Of a DNA stretch of 64,000 bases, positions 1 through 8,226 are shown piece by piece. Source of the stretch: DATFDN01 sp963818725 (GTDB lineage: Bacteria > Pseudomonadota > Alphaproteobacteria > Acetobacterales > Acetobacteraceae). Under the pieces are notes generated by a model. The model ran no database searches and was not told the DNA's origin. It saw nothing but the letters and a program-made list of their open reading frames with translations. The stretch covers positions 186,001 through 250,000 of the forward strand of contig CAWFTU010000008.1 in NCBI GenBank assembly GCA_963818725.1, read 5' to 3'. The translations under genes were made by a program, and so were the position numbers. Every line of letters begins with the position of its first letter. The stretch's first letter is position 1.

Positions 1-642
1 AAGCGCAAGCACGAACCGCAGCGCTTCGTCGGCGACCTGCTCAAGGCCGAGATGTCCGAGAAGCAGGCACGCTCGATCAGGTGCCAGATGACCATCGCCA
101 AGCTGCCGCTCGCCAAGGATCTCGACGACTTCGCCTTCAAGGGAACGCCGATCGACGAGAGCCTGGTGCGCGATCTCGCCGGCGGCAACTTCGTCGCGCA
201 ACAGCGTAACGCGGCCCTGGTCGGCGGAACCGGTTCCGGCAAAACGCACTTGGCCATCGCGATCGCGCGAAGCTGCATCCGTGCCGGATCGCGCGGGCGC
301 TTCTTCAACACCGTCGACCTGGTCAACCGCCTCGAGGCTGAGGGCCGCGCTGGACGTCAGGGACGCCTCGCCGACTTCCTGACCCGTCTCGACTTCGTGG
401 TCCTCGACGAGCTCGGCTACCTGCCGTTCGCCCAAGTCGGCGGGCAACTGTTGTTCCACACCGTCAGTCGCCTTTACGAACGCACCTCGGTGATCGTCAC
501 CACGAACCTCGCCTTTGGTGAATGGCCGAGCGTGTTCGCGGGCGACGCCAAGATGACCACCGCGCCGCTGGATCGCCCAACCCATCACTGCGACATCGTC
601 GAGACCGGCGACGACAGCTGGCGCTTCAAGAACCGCGCCTGA
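1..642 (+). CDS. istB: IS21 helper ATPase IstB (5' end outside window)
   Basis: AAA+ ATPase that helps the IstA transposase of IS21 elements choose its target. The frame is open from base 1, so the true start lies upstream; by comparison with the complete copy at 61630-62367 about 32 codons are missing. Walker A GGTGSGKT and Walker B VVLDELG are present, followed by the sensor stretch VIVTTN. The C-terminus WRFKNRA is typical of IstB. Compared with the third copy it differs at a few codons only (for example V for T before QQRN, and D for N near the end), so the copies spread or converged recently. Its istA partner is not in the window. Confidence 0.9.
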   Translation, partial: KRKHEPQRFVGDLLKAEMSEKQARSIRCQMTIAKLPLAKDLDDFAFKGTPIDESLVRDLAGGNFVAQQRNAALVGGTGSGKTHLAIAIARSCIRAGSRGRFFNTVDLVNRLEAEGRAGRQGRLADFLTRLDFVVLDELGYLPFAQVGGQLLFHTVSRLYERTSVIVTTNLAFGEWPSVFAGDAKMTTAPLDRPTHHCDIVETGDDSWRFKNRA

Positions 643-829
643 GCTTCACAAGCAACCGCCAGGGCTTGCACCGGTGGGTCCACGGGCGACCCCCCGCGCG
701 TCGCTGCGTCAGCCTCTGCATGGGCACTCCGCAACGCGAGGGTCTCCCCTATGGACTACCGGCACAAGCAAACAACACGGGGTCACGATTGGACGCCGAT
801 CCGGGGTCAAAGTTCGACGCCGATTGACA
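1..829 (+). mobile_element. IS21-family element, copy 1 (right part only)
   Basis: The element enters from upstream of the window. Its right end carries two IS21-type terminal repeats (near 778-800 and 803-824, in inverse orientation) and finishes in TTGACA at 829, fitting the TG...CA ends of the family. It is nearly identical, base for base, to 61726-62542 (offset 61725), with only scattered substitutions in the gene and a small difference near 690. Beyond 829 the sequence changes to an MFS transporter remnant. Confidence 0.85.
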
Positions 830-1144
830 TGCTGAGCGTGGCGCCGAGCCCGCCAGCGAGCCCCATGACTCCCATTCCGAGATTGAAGCGACCGCCGCGC
901 CTCGTGATGTCGGAGACAATCAATGGCAGCATCACGCCGATGACTGAAGCGCTGATCCCGTCCAGCGTCTGGTAGCAGACCAGGGCTGCCGGGCTGCTGT
1001 TCATGGCGAGGAGGGCGGTGCGAATGGGAAGCGCGGCGACGCCGATGAGCGTCACCGGACGGCGCCCCCAGCTTTCCGCCAAACGCCCCAACCGTGGGGA
1101 GAGTATCGCCGTGAGCACCTGGGGAACGAGAATTGCAGCGGTTA
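830..1144 (-). pseudogene. MFS transporter internal fragment
   Basis: The reverse strand encodes about 105 residues with a major facilitator pattern: LSPRLGRLAESWGRRPV resembles the cytoplasmic G-R-x-x-D/E-x-x-GRR loop between helices 2 and 3, followed by hydrophobic helices. Both ends are cut: the left by the end of IS21 at 829, the right by an IS630 at 1147. No start or stop of its own remains and nothing resembling the missing parts is found on the far sides. Substrate cannot be inferred. Confidence 0.6.
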
Positions 1145-1146
1145 TA

Positions 1147-2261
1147 TTGATCCGGCTTGGGTGATCTTGAATCAGGCAGCATAACGGACAGGCTGGTGCC
1201 CGAAGTAGCTCCGCACGCGTTCGGGCAGCTTCGAGAGCTTGCGCATGTGGCTGATGACGGTGCACTTGAGCTGCTGCTTGCTGCGGGCGGGCGGCTTACG
1301 GGTGACGGCCTGCTTGAGGTCGGCATGGAGGCACTCGTCAGGGTTCAACTCGGGGCTGTAGGAGGGCAGATGGAACACCTCGATTTGCGCGGTGCGCCCG
1401 GCCAGCCACTCCCGCACGGCACGGGCACGGTGGACGGGCAGGTTGTCCAAGATCAGGAACACCTTGCCGCCGGCATCGCGGATCAGGCGGTCGAGAAAGC
1501 GGATCAGCGTCGGTGCCTTGATCGCGCCGTCGAGCACCATCCAGCGCAGCTCGCCCTTGTTGGTTACCGCCGAGATCAGGCCTACGCCCGCCCGCCGGTG
1601 ATTGGGGCGGACCACCGGGGTTCGTCCGCGTGGGGCGTAGCTGCGGCCGCGCACGTCATCGGCGCGCAAGCCGGTCTCGTCGCCCCAGAAGATCGTGCCC
1701 TTCTCTCGCTTGGCCCGAGCCACGATCGCCGGGTAGTCCCGCCGCAGCCAGCGGCGCACTTCGGCTGCACGCTGCTCATAGGCCCGCCGCAGCGGCTTCT
1801 GCGCTGTGAACCCCCAGCGCGCCAGGTAGCTTCCCATGGTGCGCACCGCGAGCCGCACCCCACAGCGCTGCTCGATCAGGGCGCGCACCGCCGCACGGCT
1901 CCACAGCGCGAACGGCAGGCCAAGCTGGTCCGGCGGGTGCCGGCAGATCAGTTCACGAATCTCCGCTTCCTGCCGCGCATTCAGGAACCGCCCGCTCCCC
2001 GGCTCCGGACCGCGCGGTCCGCTGCGCAAGCCCGCCATCCCCGCCGCCGCGAAGCGCCGGCAGATGTTGAACACCCCCGTCCGGGTCAGACCCGTCTGCG
2101 CCGCGATCGCCTCGTAGGTCAGGCCGCTCTCGCGTAGTCCCACCACCTGCCGCCGACGCTCCTCTTGGGCTGCCGCCGGCAGCTTGCGCATGTCCACATG
2201 ATCCATCCTACCAAACTGGATCAACCACGCGGCAATTCCAACACTACCCAAGCCGGATCAA
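1147..2261 (-). mobile_element. IS630-family element 1, complete
   Basis: Terminal inverted repeats ttgatccggcttgggt (1147-1162) and its complement (2246-2261) are flanked by the TA dinucleotide (1145-1146 and 2262-2263), the signature target duplication of IS630/Tc1-mariner elements. A second, decayed copy of the same element lies at 26789-29165. Confidence 0.9.
1172..2206 (-). CDS. IS630-family transposase
   Basis: DDE transposase of the IS630/Tc1 superfamily, about 344 residues, apparently intact. The N-terminus carries a helix-turn-helix (ESGLTYEAIAAQTGL region), the C-terminal half the catalytic triad: D in IFWGDETG (about residue 176), D in FLILDNLPVH (about 254) and E in SYSPELNPDE (about 291). 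The ATG at 2206 (MDHVDMRKL) is preferred because the paralogue at 26843 begins at the equivalent place; the frame stays open to an upstream start at 2251 inside the terminal repeat. It fills its IS and is the only gene in it. Confidence 0.9.
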   Translation of the reverse strand: MDHVDMRKLPAAAQEERRRQVVGLRESGLTYEAIAAQTGLTRTGVFNICRRFAAAGMAGLRSGPRGPEPGSGRFLNARQEAEIRELICRHPPDQLGLPFALWSRAAVRALIEQRCGVRLAVRTMGSYLARWGFTAQKPLRRAYEQRAAEVRRWLRRDYPAIVARAKREKGTIFWGDETGLRADDVRGRSYAPRGRTPVVRPNHRRAGVGLISAVTNKGELRWMVLDGAIKAPTLIRFLDRLIRDAGGKVFLILDNLPVHRARAVREWLAGRTAQIEVFHLPSYSPELNPDECLHADLKQAVTRKPPARSKQQLKCTVISHMRKLSKLPERVRSYFGHQPVRYAA

Positions 2262-2268
2262 TAACTAG

Positions 2269-2552
2269 GGCCTGTTGAGAAATCATCGCGAATGGATGAC
2301 GGCGGCGGCGAGATGGAGGTTGGCCGCAAAGCTCTGATCGGTTTTGTCGGCGCGCATGGCGATCCGCTTGAACTCTTTCAGCTTGCAGAAGAAGTTCTCG
2401 ATCAGGTGGCGCCATTTATACATCTCCTTGTCGATCGCAAGCGGCTGCGCCCGGCGCGGATGCTGGGAGATCACCACCTTGGCCCCGCGCGCATCGAGCT
2501 CGGCAATAAGGGCGTTGCTGTCGAAGGCTTTGTCCGCAATCAGCGCGCCGAT
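2269..2552 (-). pseudogene. IS5-family (IS427-type) transposase, 3' remnant
   Basis: About 90 C-terminal residues are readable: ADKAFDSNALIAELDARGA, then KWRHLIENFFCKLKEFKR with the catalytic-E helix, and the usual ending LAAAVIHSR with stop at 2283. The sequence GGCCTGTTGAG near 2269 looks like the terminal repeat of these elements. The 5' part is cut by the IS21 element that begins at 2553 and the missing piece is not found on the other side of that IS21. Confidence 0.8.
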
Positions 2553-2731
2553 TGTCAATCGGCTTGCAAAAGGGACCCCCGATCGGCGTTCAAAAGGGAC
2601 CCCGTTGAGAGCGGCTTGTGCCGGTAGCCCATAGGGGGACCCGCGCGCCGCGGAGTGCCCACGGGAGGCTGCGCAGCGGCGCGCGGGGGTGCCTGTGGAC
2701 CCACCGGTGCAAGCCGCGGCGGGATGGGGAA

Positions 2732-3463
2732 TCAGGCCCTGTTCTTGAACCGCCAGCTTTCGTTGCCGGTCTCGACGATGTCGCAGTGGTGGGTCAGTCG
2801 ATCGAGCAGCGCGGTGGTCATCTTGGCGTCGCCCGCGAACACGCTCGGCCATTCGCCAAACGCCAAGTTGGTTGTCACGATCACAGAGGTTTGCTCGTAG
2901 GGACGACTGATCAGATGGAACAGCAGCTGGCCGCCGGAGTGGGCGAACGGCAGGTAGCCGAGTTCGTCGAGCACGACGAAGTCCTTGCGGCAAAGATACT
3001 CGGCCAGGCGGCCCTGGCGTCCGGATCGCCCCTCGGCCTCGAGCCTGTTGACCAAATCGACGACGTTGAAGAACCGGCCACGCGCACCGTCGCGGATACA
3101 GGCCCGGGCGAGCGCGATGGCGAGATGGGTTTTGCCGGTGCCGGTTCCGCCGACCAGCACGACGTTGCGCTGATTGGCGAGAAAGTTGCCGCTGGCGAGG
3201 TCGCGGACAAGGGTCTCGTTGATCGGCGTGTTGTCGAAGCGGAAGCCGTCGACATCCTTGGCCAGCGGCAGCTTGGCGATGGTGATCTGGTATCGGATCG
3301 ATCTGGCGTGCTTCTCGGTGACCTCCGCGGTCAGCAGATCGCCGACGACGCGCTGCGGCTCGTGCTGGCGCTTCACCGCCGTGGAGATGATCTCGTCAAA
3401 CGCAGCCCTCATGCCGTAGAGCTTCAGTTCGGACATCGTCGCCAGGATCTCGGCACGTTCCAT
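2732..3463 (-). CDS. istB: IS21 helper ATPase IstB (element 2)
   Basis: AAA+ transposition helper of about 243 residues. It has an N-terminal helical domain (EILATMSELKLYGMRAAF), Walker A VGGTGTGKT, Walker B VVLDELGYLP, and the C-terminal HHCDIVETGNESWRFKNRA signature. The start ATGGAACGT (3463) matches the alignment with other IstB proteins; an upstream in-frame ATG at 3487 lies inside istA. Its start lies within the istA reading frame (overlap to 3396), so the two are translationally coupled, as is usual in IS21. Confidence 0.92.
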   Translation of the reverse strand: MERAEILATMSELKLYGMRAAFDEIISTAVKRQHEPQRVVGDLLTAEVTEKHARSIRYQITIAKLPLAKDVDGFRFDNTPINETLVRDLASGNFLANQRNVVLVGGTGTGKTHLAIALARACIRDGARGRFFNVVDLVNRLEAEGRSGRQGRLAEYLCRKDFVVLDELGYLPFAHSGGQLLFHLISRPYEQTSVIVTTNLAFGEWPSVFAGDAKMTTALLDRLTHHCDIVETGNESWRFKNRA

Positions 3464-4961
3464 CAAAGGCACTCCTGAGGCTGTCATAGCGGGCGCAATC
3501 GGCAGCAGGCGCGTGCCGCAGCTTCAGCGCGTTCGGGGTGATGATCGTGACCGGTGCCAACTCCGGCTCGCGGCGGCGGGCCAGGATGTTGAGAACGACA
3601 TCGGCGGAGTGGACGCCCTCGCGCAGCGCCGCCAAACAGGCCGCCTCCACCGCTGGGAGCCCGTCGCTCAGCACCGCGGCGAGGATGGCGACCATCTGCC
3701 GGTCGCCGTCAGCGGACCCGGCGAGCTTGCGGCGGATCCGCTCCAGTCCGGACGGCAGAACCCAGTTCTTGAACGGCGCCCCGTTGCGCAGCGCCCCCGG
3801 CTTGCGGGCCAGAACCGGCACATAGTGCCAGGGATCAAACACCGTCTGGTCCCGCCCGAAGCAACGCCGATGCTCACCGACGAGGCGCCCGGCTTGGCGC
3901 AGCTCGATCCGCTCGGCATAGGCCCGGATCTCGACAGGCCGGCCGACGGCGTTTGCGGCGACCGAGTATTTGTTGTTGTCGAACCGCACGAGGCAGGTCT
4001 TGGACACCGAGGCGGGCACCGCGTGGAACCCGTCGAACCGCCCGGCGTAGGGAACAAGGCAGGGCCGCTCGGCCTCGAACATCTGCCAGATCGTCCGCTC
4101 CCGGATCTCGGGATGGCGATGCGCCCTGGCATGCGCGACGCACTGGTCGAGCAGCCAGGCATTCAGTTCGTCGTAGCTCTTCACCCGCAGCCGCGGCGTG
4201 AAAAACCGCTCGCGCACCAGCCCGACCTGGTTCTCGACCTGTCCCTTCTCCCAGCCCGAAGCGGGGGTGCAGGCAACCGGCTCGACCAGGTGGTGGCTGC
4301 ACATCTGCAGAAAGCGGCGATTGTAGGCACGCTCGCGGCCGACGAAGACCGCGTCCACCGCGGTCCTCATGTTGTCGTAGATGCCGCGTGTGCAGGCACC
4401 TCTGAAGCAGGCGAATGCCCGATCGTGCGCGTCGAACACCATCTCCTGCGTCTCGCGCGGATGGGCCCGCACAAACAGCATCCGGCTGTGGCATAGCCGG
4501 ACGTGGGCCACCCTCACCGTCACGGTCGTGCCATTGGTCAGCACGATCTCATGGCTCCAGTCGAACTGATACGCCTCGCCGGGCGCAAAGCTCAGCGGAA
4601 CAAAGGTGTCCACCGATGTCGTCGCGCGGTCACGCTGCCAGCCTCGCGCATAGCGACGCACCGCGTCGTAGCCGCCCTCGTAGCCGAGCCCGCGCAGCTC
4701 CTCGAATATGCGGGTCAGCGTCAGCCGCTCGCGGTTCGGCTTCGCCTCATTCACCGCAAGCAGGCGATCGAGCTCGTCCTGACACGGCCCAATCCGCCGC
4801 ATCGGCTGGTGGTCGCGCCGGTAGCGGCATTCGGTCGCCTCCGATCGCAGCACCTTCCGCACGACCTTCCGCGAGACCCGCAGCTCGCGGCAGATCGCCT
4901 TGATCGCCTTGCCTTGAACGAAATACGCCCGGCGGATCTTCGCGACCGTCTCCACGACCAA
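3396..4961 (-). CDS. istA: IS21 transposase IstA (element 2)
   Basis: 521-residue integrase-fold transposase. An N-terminal helix-turn-helix (GKAIKAICRELRVSRKVVRKVLRSE region) is followed by the DDE core: D in YQFDWSHEIV, D in GIYDNMRTAV and E in EKGQVENQ. The initiation codon appears to be TTG (TTG GTC GTG GAG ACG), where the related copy at 60137 uses ATG. The frame runs 68 bases past the istB start because it lacks the earlier stop seen in the third copy, giving an unusually long istA/istB overlap. It looks functional. Confidence 0.9.
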   Translation of the reverse strand: MVVETVAKIRRAYFVQGKAIKAICRELRVSRKVVRKVLRSEATECRYRRDHQPMRRIGPCQDELDRLLAVNEAKPNRERLTLTRIFEELRGLGYEGGYDAVRRYARGWQRDRATTSVDTFVPLSFAPGEAYQFDWSHEIVLTNGTTVTVRVAHVRLCHSRMLFVRAHPRETQEMVFDAHDRAFACFRGACTRGIYDNMRTAVDAVFVGRERAYNRRFLQMCSHHLVEPVACTPASGWEKGQVENQVGLVRERFFTPRLRVKSYDELNAWLLDQCVAHARAHRHPEIRERTIWQMFEAERPCLVPYAGRFDGFHAVPASVSKTCLVRFDNNKYSVAANAVGRPVEIRAYAERIELRQAGRLVGEHRRCFGRDQTVFDPWHYVPVLARKPGALRNGAPFKNWVLPSGLERIRRKLAGSADGDRQMVAILAAVLSDGLPAVEAACLAALREGVHSADVVLNILARRREPELAPVTIITPNALKLRHAPAADCARYDSLRSAFDGTCRDPGDDVRTEALRHEGCV

Positions 4962-5521
4962 CGTCCCAAACCCGGCCCCCGATCATCCCGGAAGCCACCG
5001 TGAACCCCACCGCCAGAGGGGTCCCGTTTGGACGCCGATCACCCCTCAAACAGGGTCCTTCTTCCACGCCGATCTACAGCCATCGCCAGGTCAAGGTGAC
5101 GAAGATGTCTCAATCAACAGCAACCGGTCTCCCGCCGCTCTTGACTGGGCGCAAGGCATTGGTGGTCGGTGTCGCCCATGCCGGAAACGCCTCCCGGCTG
5201 GCTTCGGTCTCGGTCATTCCCGGTTTCCGCGCCCTTGCGGATGGCGCCCTCACGCTGCGTGCACAGCGCGATGCGGAAATCGTCGCGCAAGGCGACCGCG
5301 CCGACCACTGTTACCTGGTGATCAGCGGCTGCCTGGGTACAGTCACGCTGATGGAAGATGGGCGCCGGCAGGTCGGCTCTTTCCTGATGGCAGGCGATCT
5401 GTTCAGCTGGGAACTGGTGGGCGATTACGACGCCGCGGCCGAGGCCGTCACCCCGATTGTCCTGCGCAGGATCCCGATCTCAAGTCTGGAAGTTCTTGCC
5501 GGGTGCTGTCGCGAGTTGTGT

Positions 5522-6861
5522 GGAAATTGGGTGTGGCGCGTCTCCGATGCAACGAGATATCAGGTTAGGCTGCCAAGTCAATGCATTGAGGAGCGAGCTT
5601 TTCGGGAAGCGTCTGCCAGCCGTCGACCTTGCGCATGGTAATCTGTCCTGAAGCAAGCAGTGCCCAAAACAACATCGCCGCGGTCTCCGCTGAGGGCAGC
5701 ACGGTCTGTGTCTTGATGCGACGCTTGAATTCCTCGTGCAGGCGCTCGATGGCATTCGTGGTTCGGGCCGACTTCCATTGGCTCTCGGGCAACCGGGTGA
5801 AGGTGAACAACCGCTCGCCCGCTTCTTCCAAGCTGTCGGCCACCGCGCGGCATTTCAGCCGCCATTTGCGAATGAACGACTTGCGGCGCGTTTCGATCTC
5901 CTTTGCCGTCCTGGCGTAGATCATGTCGTTGTAGTCGGCGGAAATCTCCTCACGCAGCGCGTCCGGCGCGTGCGCCAGGAGATTGCGGTGCTTGTGCACC
6001 GTACAGCGCTGGGTCGGCACCTCAGGCCACAGCGCAGCGAGCGCCTTCTCCAGTCCGGCGGCCCCATCGATGATCAGGAATTCGGGGTTCCGCAAACCAC
6101 GCGCGATGAGATCGTCAAGTACATTGCGCCAAGCGGCTTCGCTCTCGCCCCCCATGTTGCGCACGGCCAGGAGGACCTTCTGCCCATCGCGCCGAACGCC
6201 GAGCACAACCAGGAGCGAGATGTTGGTGGCCTTGCGGTCCAGCCGCACGCGCACCACGCTGCCATCGAGGACCAGCCGGACGATGTCCTCCGCCACCAAG
6301 TCGCGCCGCGTCCAGGCCTCCCAATCGGTCTTCACCTTGCGCCACACGCGGCTGACCACGTCCTTGCCGATGGCGCCCTTGAACAGCGCCCCGAGCGCCC
6401 GCTTCACCCGCCGCGTGTTGGTGCCAGCGAGGTGGGCCGACGCAATCAGCGCCTCGACCTGTCGGGTCATCCGCGCATAGCGGGGCAGCACTGCACTCTG
6501 CCATTCCCGGCTCGTCCCATCCGAAGCCAACAGCCGAGCCCGGGGCACCGCGACCTCGATCGGGCCGAACGAGCCCAGCAGCCGCCGCGAGCGGGTGCCA
6601 TTCCGGTAACCCGCCGCGGCGCCTCGCTGGTAGCGACCGCGTCCCAGGGCAGCGGTCGCCTCCTGCTCGATCATCTCCTCCAGAAAAAGCCGGACCCGCT
6701 CCCGCAGCGCGGCCTCGATCGGGTCGAACCAGGCCTCCCCAGCAAACAGCGGCGCCGCTTCCGCCGACGTGCTATTCTTCTGCATGGCGTAATCTCCCCC
6801 GGCGCGCCAACGCCGGTTACGAGTCGTTGATCCACTCGGAGATTACGCCACCCCTATTTCC
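5522..6861 (-). mobile_element. IS256-family element
   Basis: Imperfect inverted repeats start with ggaaat at 5522 and end with atttcc at 6861; they share the blocks GGGTGTGGCG/GGGGTGGCG and TCTCCGA. It carries one transposase gene. The 8-9 base target duplication usual for this family is not visible (left flank cgcgagttgtgt, right flank accacatccgcg), yet the host gene restores in frame on removal. Confidence 0.85.
5565..6785 (-). CDS. IS256-family (mutator-type) transposase
   Basis: 406-residue DDE transposase. Landmarks are the N-terminal ALGRGRYQRGAAAGYRNGTR block, catalytic D in VRLVLDGSVVRVR, D in PEFLIIDGAAGLEKAL followed by QRCTVHKHRNLL, and the C-terminal E in TTNAIERLHEEFKRR. Full length for the family, with no frameshift, so probably active. 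It lies antisense to the regulator gene it has interrupted. Confidence 0.92.
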   Translation of the reverse strand: MQKNSTSAEAAPLFAGEAWFDPIEAALRERVRLFLEEMIEQEATAALGRGRYQRGAAAGYRNGTRSRRLLGSFGPIEVAVPRARLLASDGTSREWQSAVLPRYARMTRQVEALIASAHLAGTNTRRVKRALGALFKGAIGKDVVSRVWRKVKTDWEAWTRRDLVAEDIVRLVLDGSVVRVRLDRKATNISLLVVLGVRRDGQKVLLAVRNMGGESEAAWRNVLDDLIARGLRNPEFLIIDGAAGLEKALAALWPEVPTQRCTVHKHRNLLAHAPDALREEISADYNDMIYARTAKEIETRRKSFIRKWRLKCRAVADSLEEAGERLFTFTRLPESQWKSARTTNAIERLHEEFKRRIKTQTVLPSAETAAMLFWALLASGQITMRKVDGWQTLPEKLAPQCIDLAA

Positions 6862-7352
6862 ACCACATCCGCGACGGCACCTCTTGCCGAGCGCGACCTG
6901 AACTTCGCGCGGCGTCTCCGCCAGATGGGCGCCAACCAACTTCGCGCCGCCCGCGAGCGGATGATACTGCTGAGCCGGAAGACGGCGCTTGAGCGGATCG
7001 CGACCTTTCTGGAGGAGATGGCGGCGCGGCTGCCGGCCGACAGCAGGCGAAACATTACCCTGCCAATGAGCCGCATGGACATCGCTGATCACCTAGGGCT
7101 CACTGTGGAGACCGTATGCCGAGGGCTCACGCAATTGCGGCGGACGGGAGCCATTGCCCCCGATCGGCAGGATTTCAGGATCCTCGATCGCAGCGCGCTG
7201 GATGCGGCAGTCCACCAGACACTCCATTGAATGAGCCAGGCGCGGCAAAACACAGGGTGCCCGCCATGGTTCCGTCAGGTCTCGTGCCAGGACGGCTGGC
7301 CGGCCGCGGCTGGCCTGGCCATAGCACCGTCCCTCACGATGGGGCGGACGGG

Positions 7353-7433
7353 AATGCGGTGCATCGGGTGCGGCTCGGAGGCCGTGACGGAGGGACCCGA
7401 CCGCACCGTGCAGGGCTATCGTGTGAAAGCCGA
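7353..7433 (+). pseudogene. possible N-terminal remnant of a zinc-ribbon transposase
   Basis: The 27 codons MRCIGCGSEAVTEGPDRTVQ plus GYR resemble the N-terminal zinc ribbon of IS6-like/DDE transposases (C-x2-C...TAQGYRRFRC). The similarity stops abruptly at 7433. The rest of 7231-7700 shows no gene I can recognise. Too short for a firm family assignment. Confidence 0.3.
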
Positions 7434-7706
7434 CGCAAAGCGGCCGGCGATTCCGGGTTCTTCCGCGCTTTTGGCGCAGTCGGCTGACCCGCAGATCAGG
7501 CCGCGTGTTCTGTGAAAGCATTATGCGGCGAGAACACACGCCTTCGGCGCAGGCCATCGCTGGCGCGTCCGTACTTCAATCCGGCGGAACGTGCTGTTCC
7601 TGACCAAGATGCCCTGTTCAGGGCGAACCGGCTCGGGGAAGGCGAGACCATCTTTGGCGACGGCAATTTAGGCTGCTTTCAGGCGCGCTCCTTCGGGCGC
7701 CGCCAG

Positions 7707-7722
7707 TGTGACTCGTGTCACA
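7707..7722. promoter_or_regulatory. Crp/Fnr-type operator candidate, perfect palindrome
   Basis: TGTGActcgtgTCACA is an exact match to the classic TGTGA-N6-TCACA Crp consensus. It lies 112 bases upstream of the small gene at 7834 and about 480 bases downstream of the broken Crp/Fnr gene. Alphaproteobacterial Crp-family proteins often bind related but not identical palindromes, so the cognate protein is uncertain. Confidence 0.45.
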
Positions 7723-7833
7723 GCGCCCCGCATCACAGTGTGGCATTGTCCCTTCGTCAGACAGCCCGCGAGGGCTTCCGGCACTGAACACGACGGAACG
7801 GATCAACGACCACTGGAAAAGGAGAAGCCTACC

Positions 7834-7968
7834 ATGAAGCCCACACTCTTGGCGCTTGCCGCGTTGCTGGGCATCGCTATCGGCACTGCCGCGGTGGCGC
7901 CCGCCTCCGCCGCGACAAAGACCGGCCCATGGTCCGGCGAGAACAACAGCGGCGGAGGCAGCGCCTGA
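7834..7968 (+). CDS. small secreted peptide, 44 residues, unknown function
   Basis: ATG is preceded by AAAAGGAGAAG at 8-14 bases, a strong ribosome-binding site. The product starts with a clear Sec signal peptide (MKPTLLALAALLGIAIG, then AVAPASAAT with an A-x-A cleavage site), leaving a mature peptide of only about 17 residues, TKTGPWSGENNSGGGSA. I do not recognise a family. It is followed 37 bases later by another tiny gene and then a terminator, so the two may form a short transcription unit, possibly controlled by the palindrome at 7707. Confidence 0.5.
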   Translation: MKPTLLALAALLGIAIGTAAVAPASAATKTGPWSGENNSGGGSA

Positions 7969-8005
7969 GCCTTCGCTGCTGGCCTCATGAAACAGGAGGA
8001 CAGCA

Positions 8006-8086
8006 GTGGCAACCCTGTTGGTTGCGGTTCTCGCCTTGCTGATCGCGGTACTCGGTGCCGCCGCGGTCAGTCCAACGCGAGACTGA
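8006..8086 (+). CDS. 26-residue hydrophobic peptide
   Basis: GTG start with CAGGAGGACAGCA upstream (good Shine-Dalgarno, 6-7 base spacing). The product MATLLVAVLALLIAVLGAAA then VSPTRD is a single transmembrane helix with a short polar tail. Stop TGA is 37 bases before a strong hairpin terminator. No known family; it could be a small membrane protein or a leader peptide. The support is the ribosome-binding site, composition and position only. Confidence 0.4.
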   Translation: MATLLVAVLALLIAVLGAAAVSPTRD

Positions 8087-8123
8087 AACGTGGCGCCTCG
8101 GGACAACACCTAGCCCGCCACGG

Positions 8124-8162
8124 AAGCCGGCCTCGGATCCTCCCCCAATCCGAGGCCGGCTT
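8124..8162 (+). terminator. strong hairpin, probable intrinsic terminator
   Basis: A perfect 15-base stem, aagccggcctcggat (8124-8138) with atccgaggccggctt (8148-8162), encloses a 9-base loop and is followed by TTTGT. It sits between the small peptide genes and tRNA-Ser. The U-tract is weak, so termination efficiency is uncertain. Confidence 0.7.
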
Positions 8163-8226
8163 TGTATGCGGCATCCGGAGCGTTGATGGACGCGGTGGCC
8201 GTGGGGCTGGTATAGGGGAACGGTCT

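Larger units (their letters stand above)
2553..5078 (-). mobile_element. IS21-family element 2, complete
   Basis: Both ends carry paired terminal repeats: TGTCAATCGGCTTGCAAAAG at 2553 plus a second repeat at about 2579-2602, and matching inverted repeats at about 5025-5040 and 5054-5072, with TG...CA termini (CTACA at 5078). It holds istA and istB in the usual order. It is only a distant relative of the IS21 copies at 1-829 and 60026-62542. A clean target duplication is not visible, which suggests later rearrangement of one flank. Confidence 0.85.
5105..7230 (+). pseudogene. Crp/Fnr-family transcription regulator gene split by IS256
   Basis: The 5' part (5105-5521) encodes a cyclic-nucleotide-binding-like sensor domain (DRADHCYLVISGCLGTVTL, then FLMAGDLFSWEL). 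The 3' part (6862-7230) encodes the dimer helix (NQLRAARERMILLSRKTALERIATFL) and the Crp-type helix-turn-helix (SRMDIADHLGLTVETVCRGL). Removing the 1340-base IS leaves one open frame of 261 codons, so the gene was intact before insertion. The first about 30 residues (LLTGRKALVVGVAHAGNAS) do not look like a Crp N-terminus but resemble the start of enoyl-ACP reductase FabI, hinting at an older fusion or a mis-set start. Ligand is unknown; FixK/Dnr-type proteins are the closest in feel. Confidence 0.8.

Noticed and set aside
1157..2137. Long forward open frame opposite the IS630 transposase
   Set aside because: Composition is Arg/Ala/His-rich with no motif; it mirrors the real transposase on the other strand. 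Similar shadows oppose istA, IS66 tnpC, LepA and the sulfatase.
5510..6873. Target duplication for the IS256 element
   Set aside because: The flanks cgcgagttgtgt and accacatccgcg share no direct repeat, so I report the element without a duplication.
7512..7787. Open frame between the regulator and the small peptide gene
   Set aside because: No ribosome-binding site, no family signal and it runs through the Crp-type palindrome; treated as intergenic.
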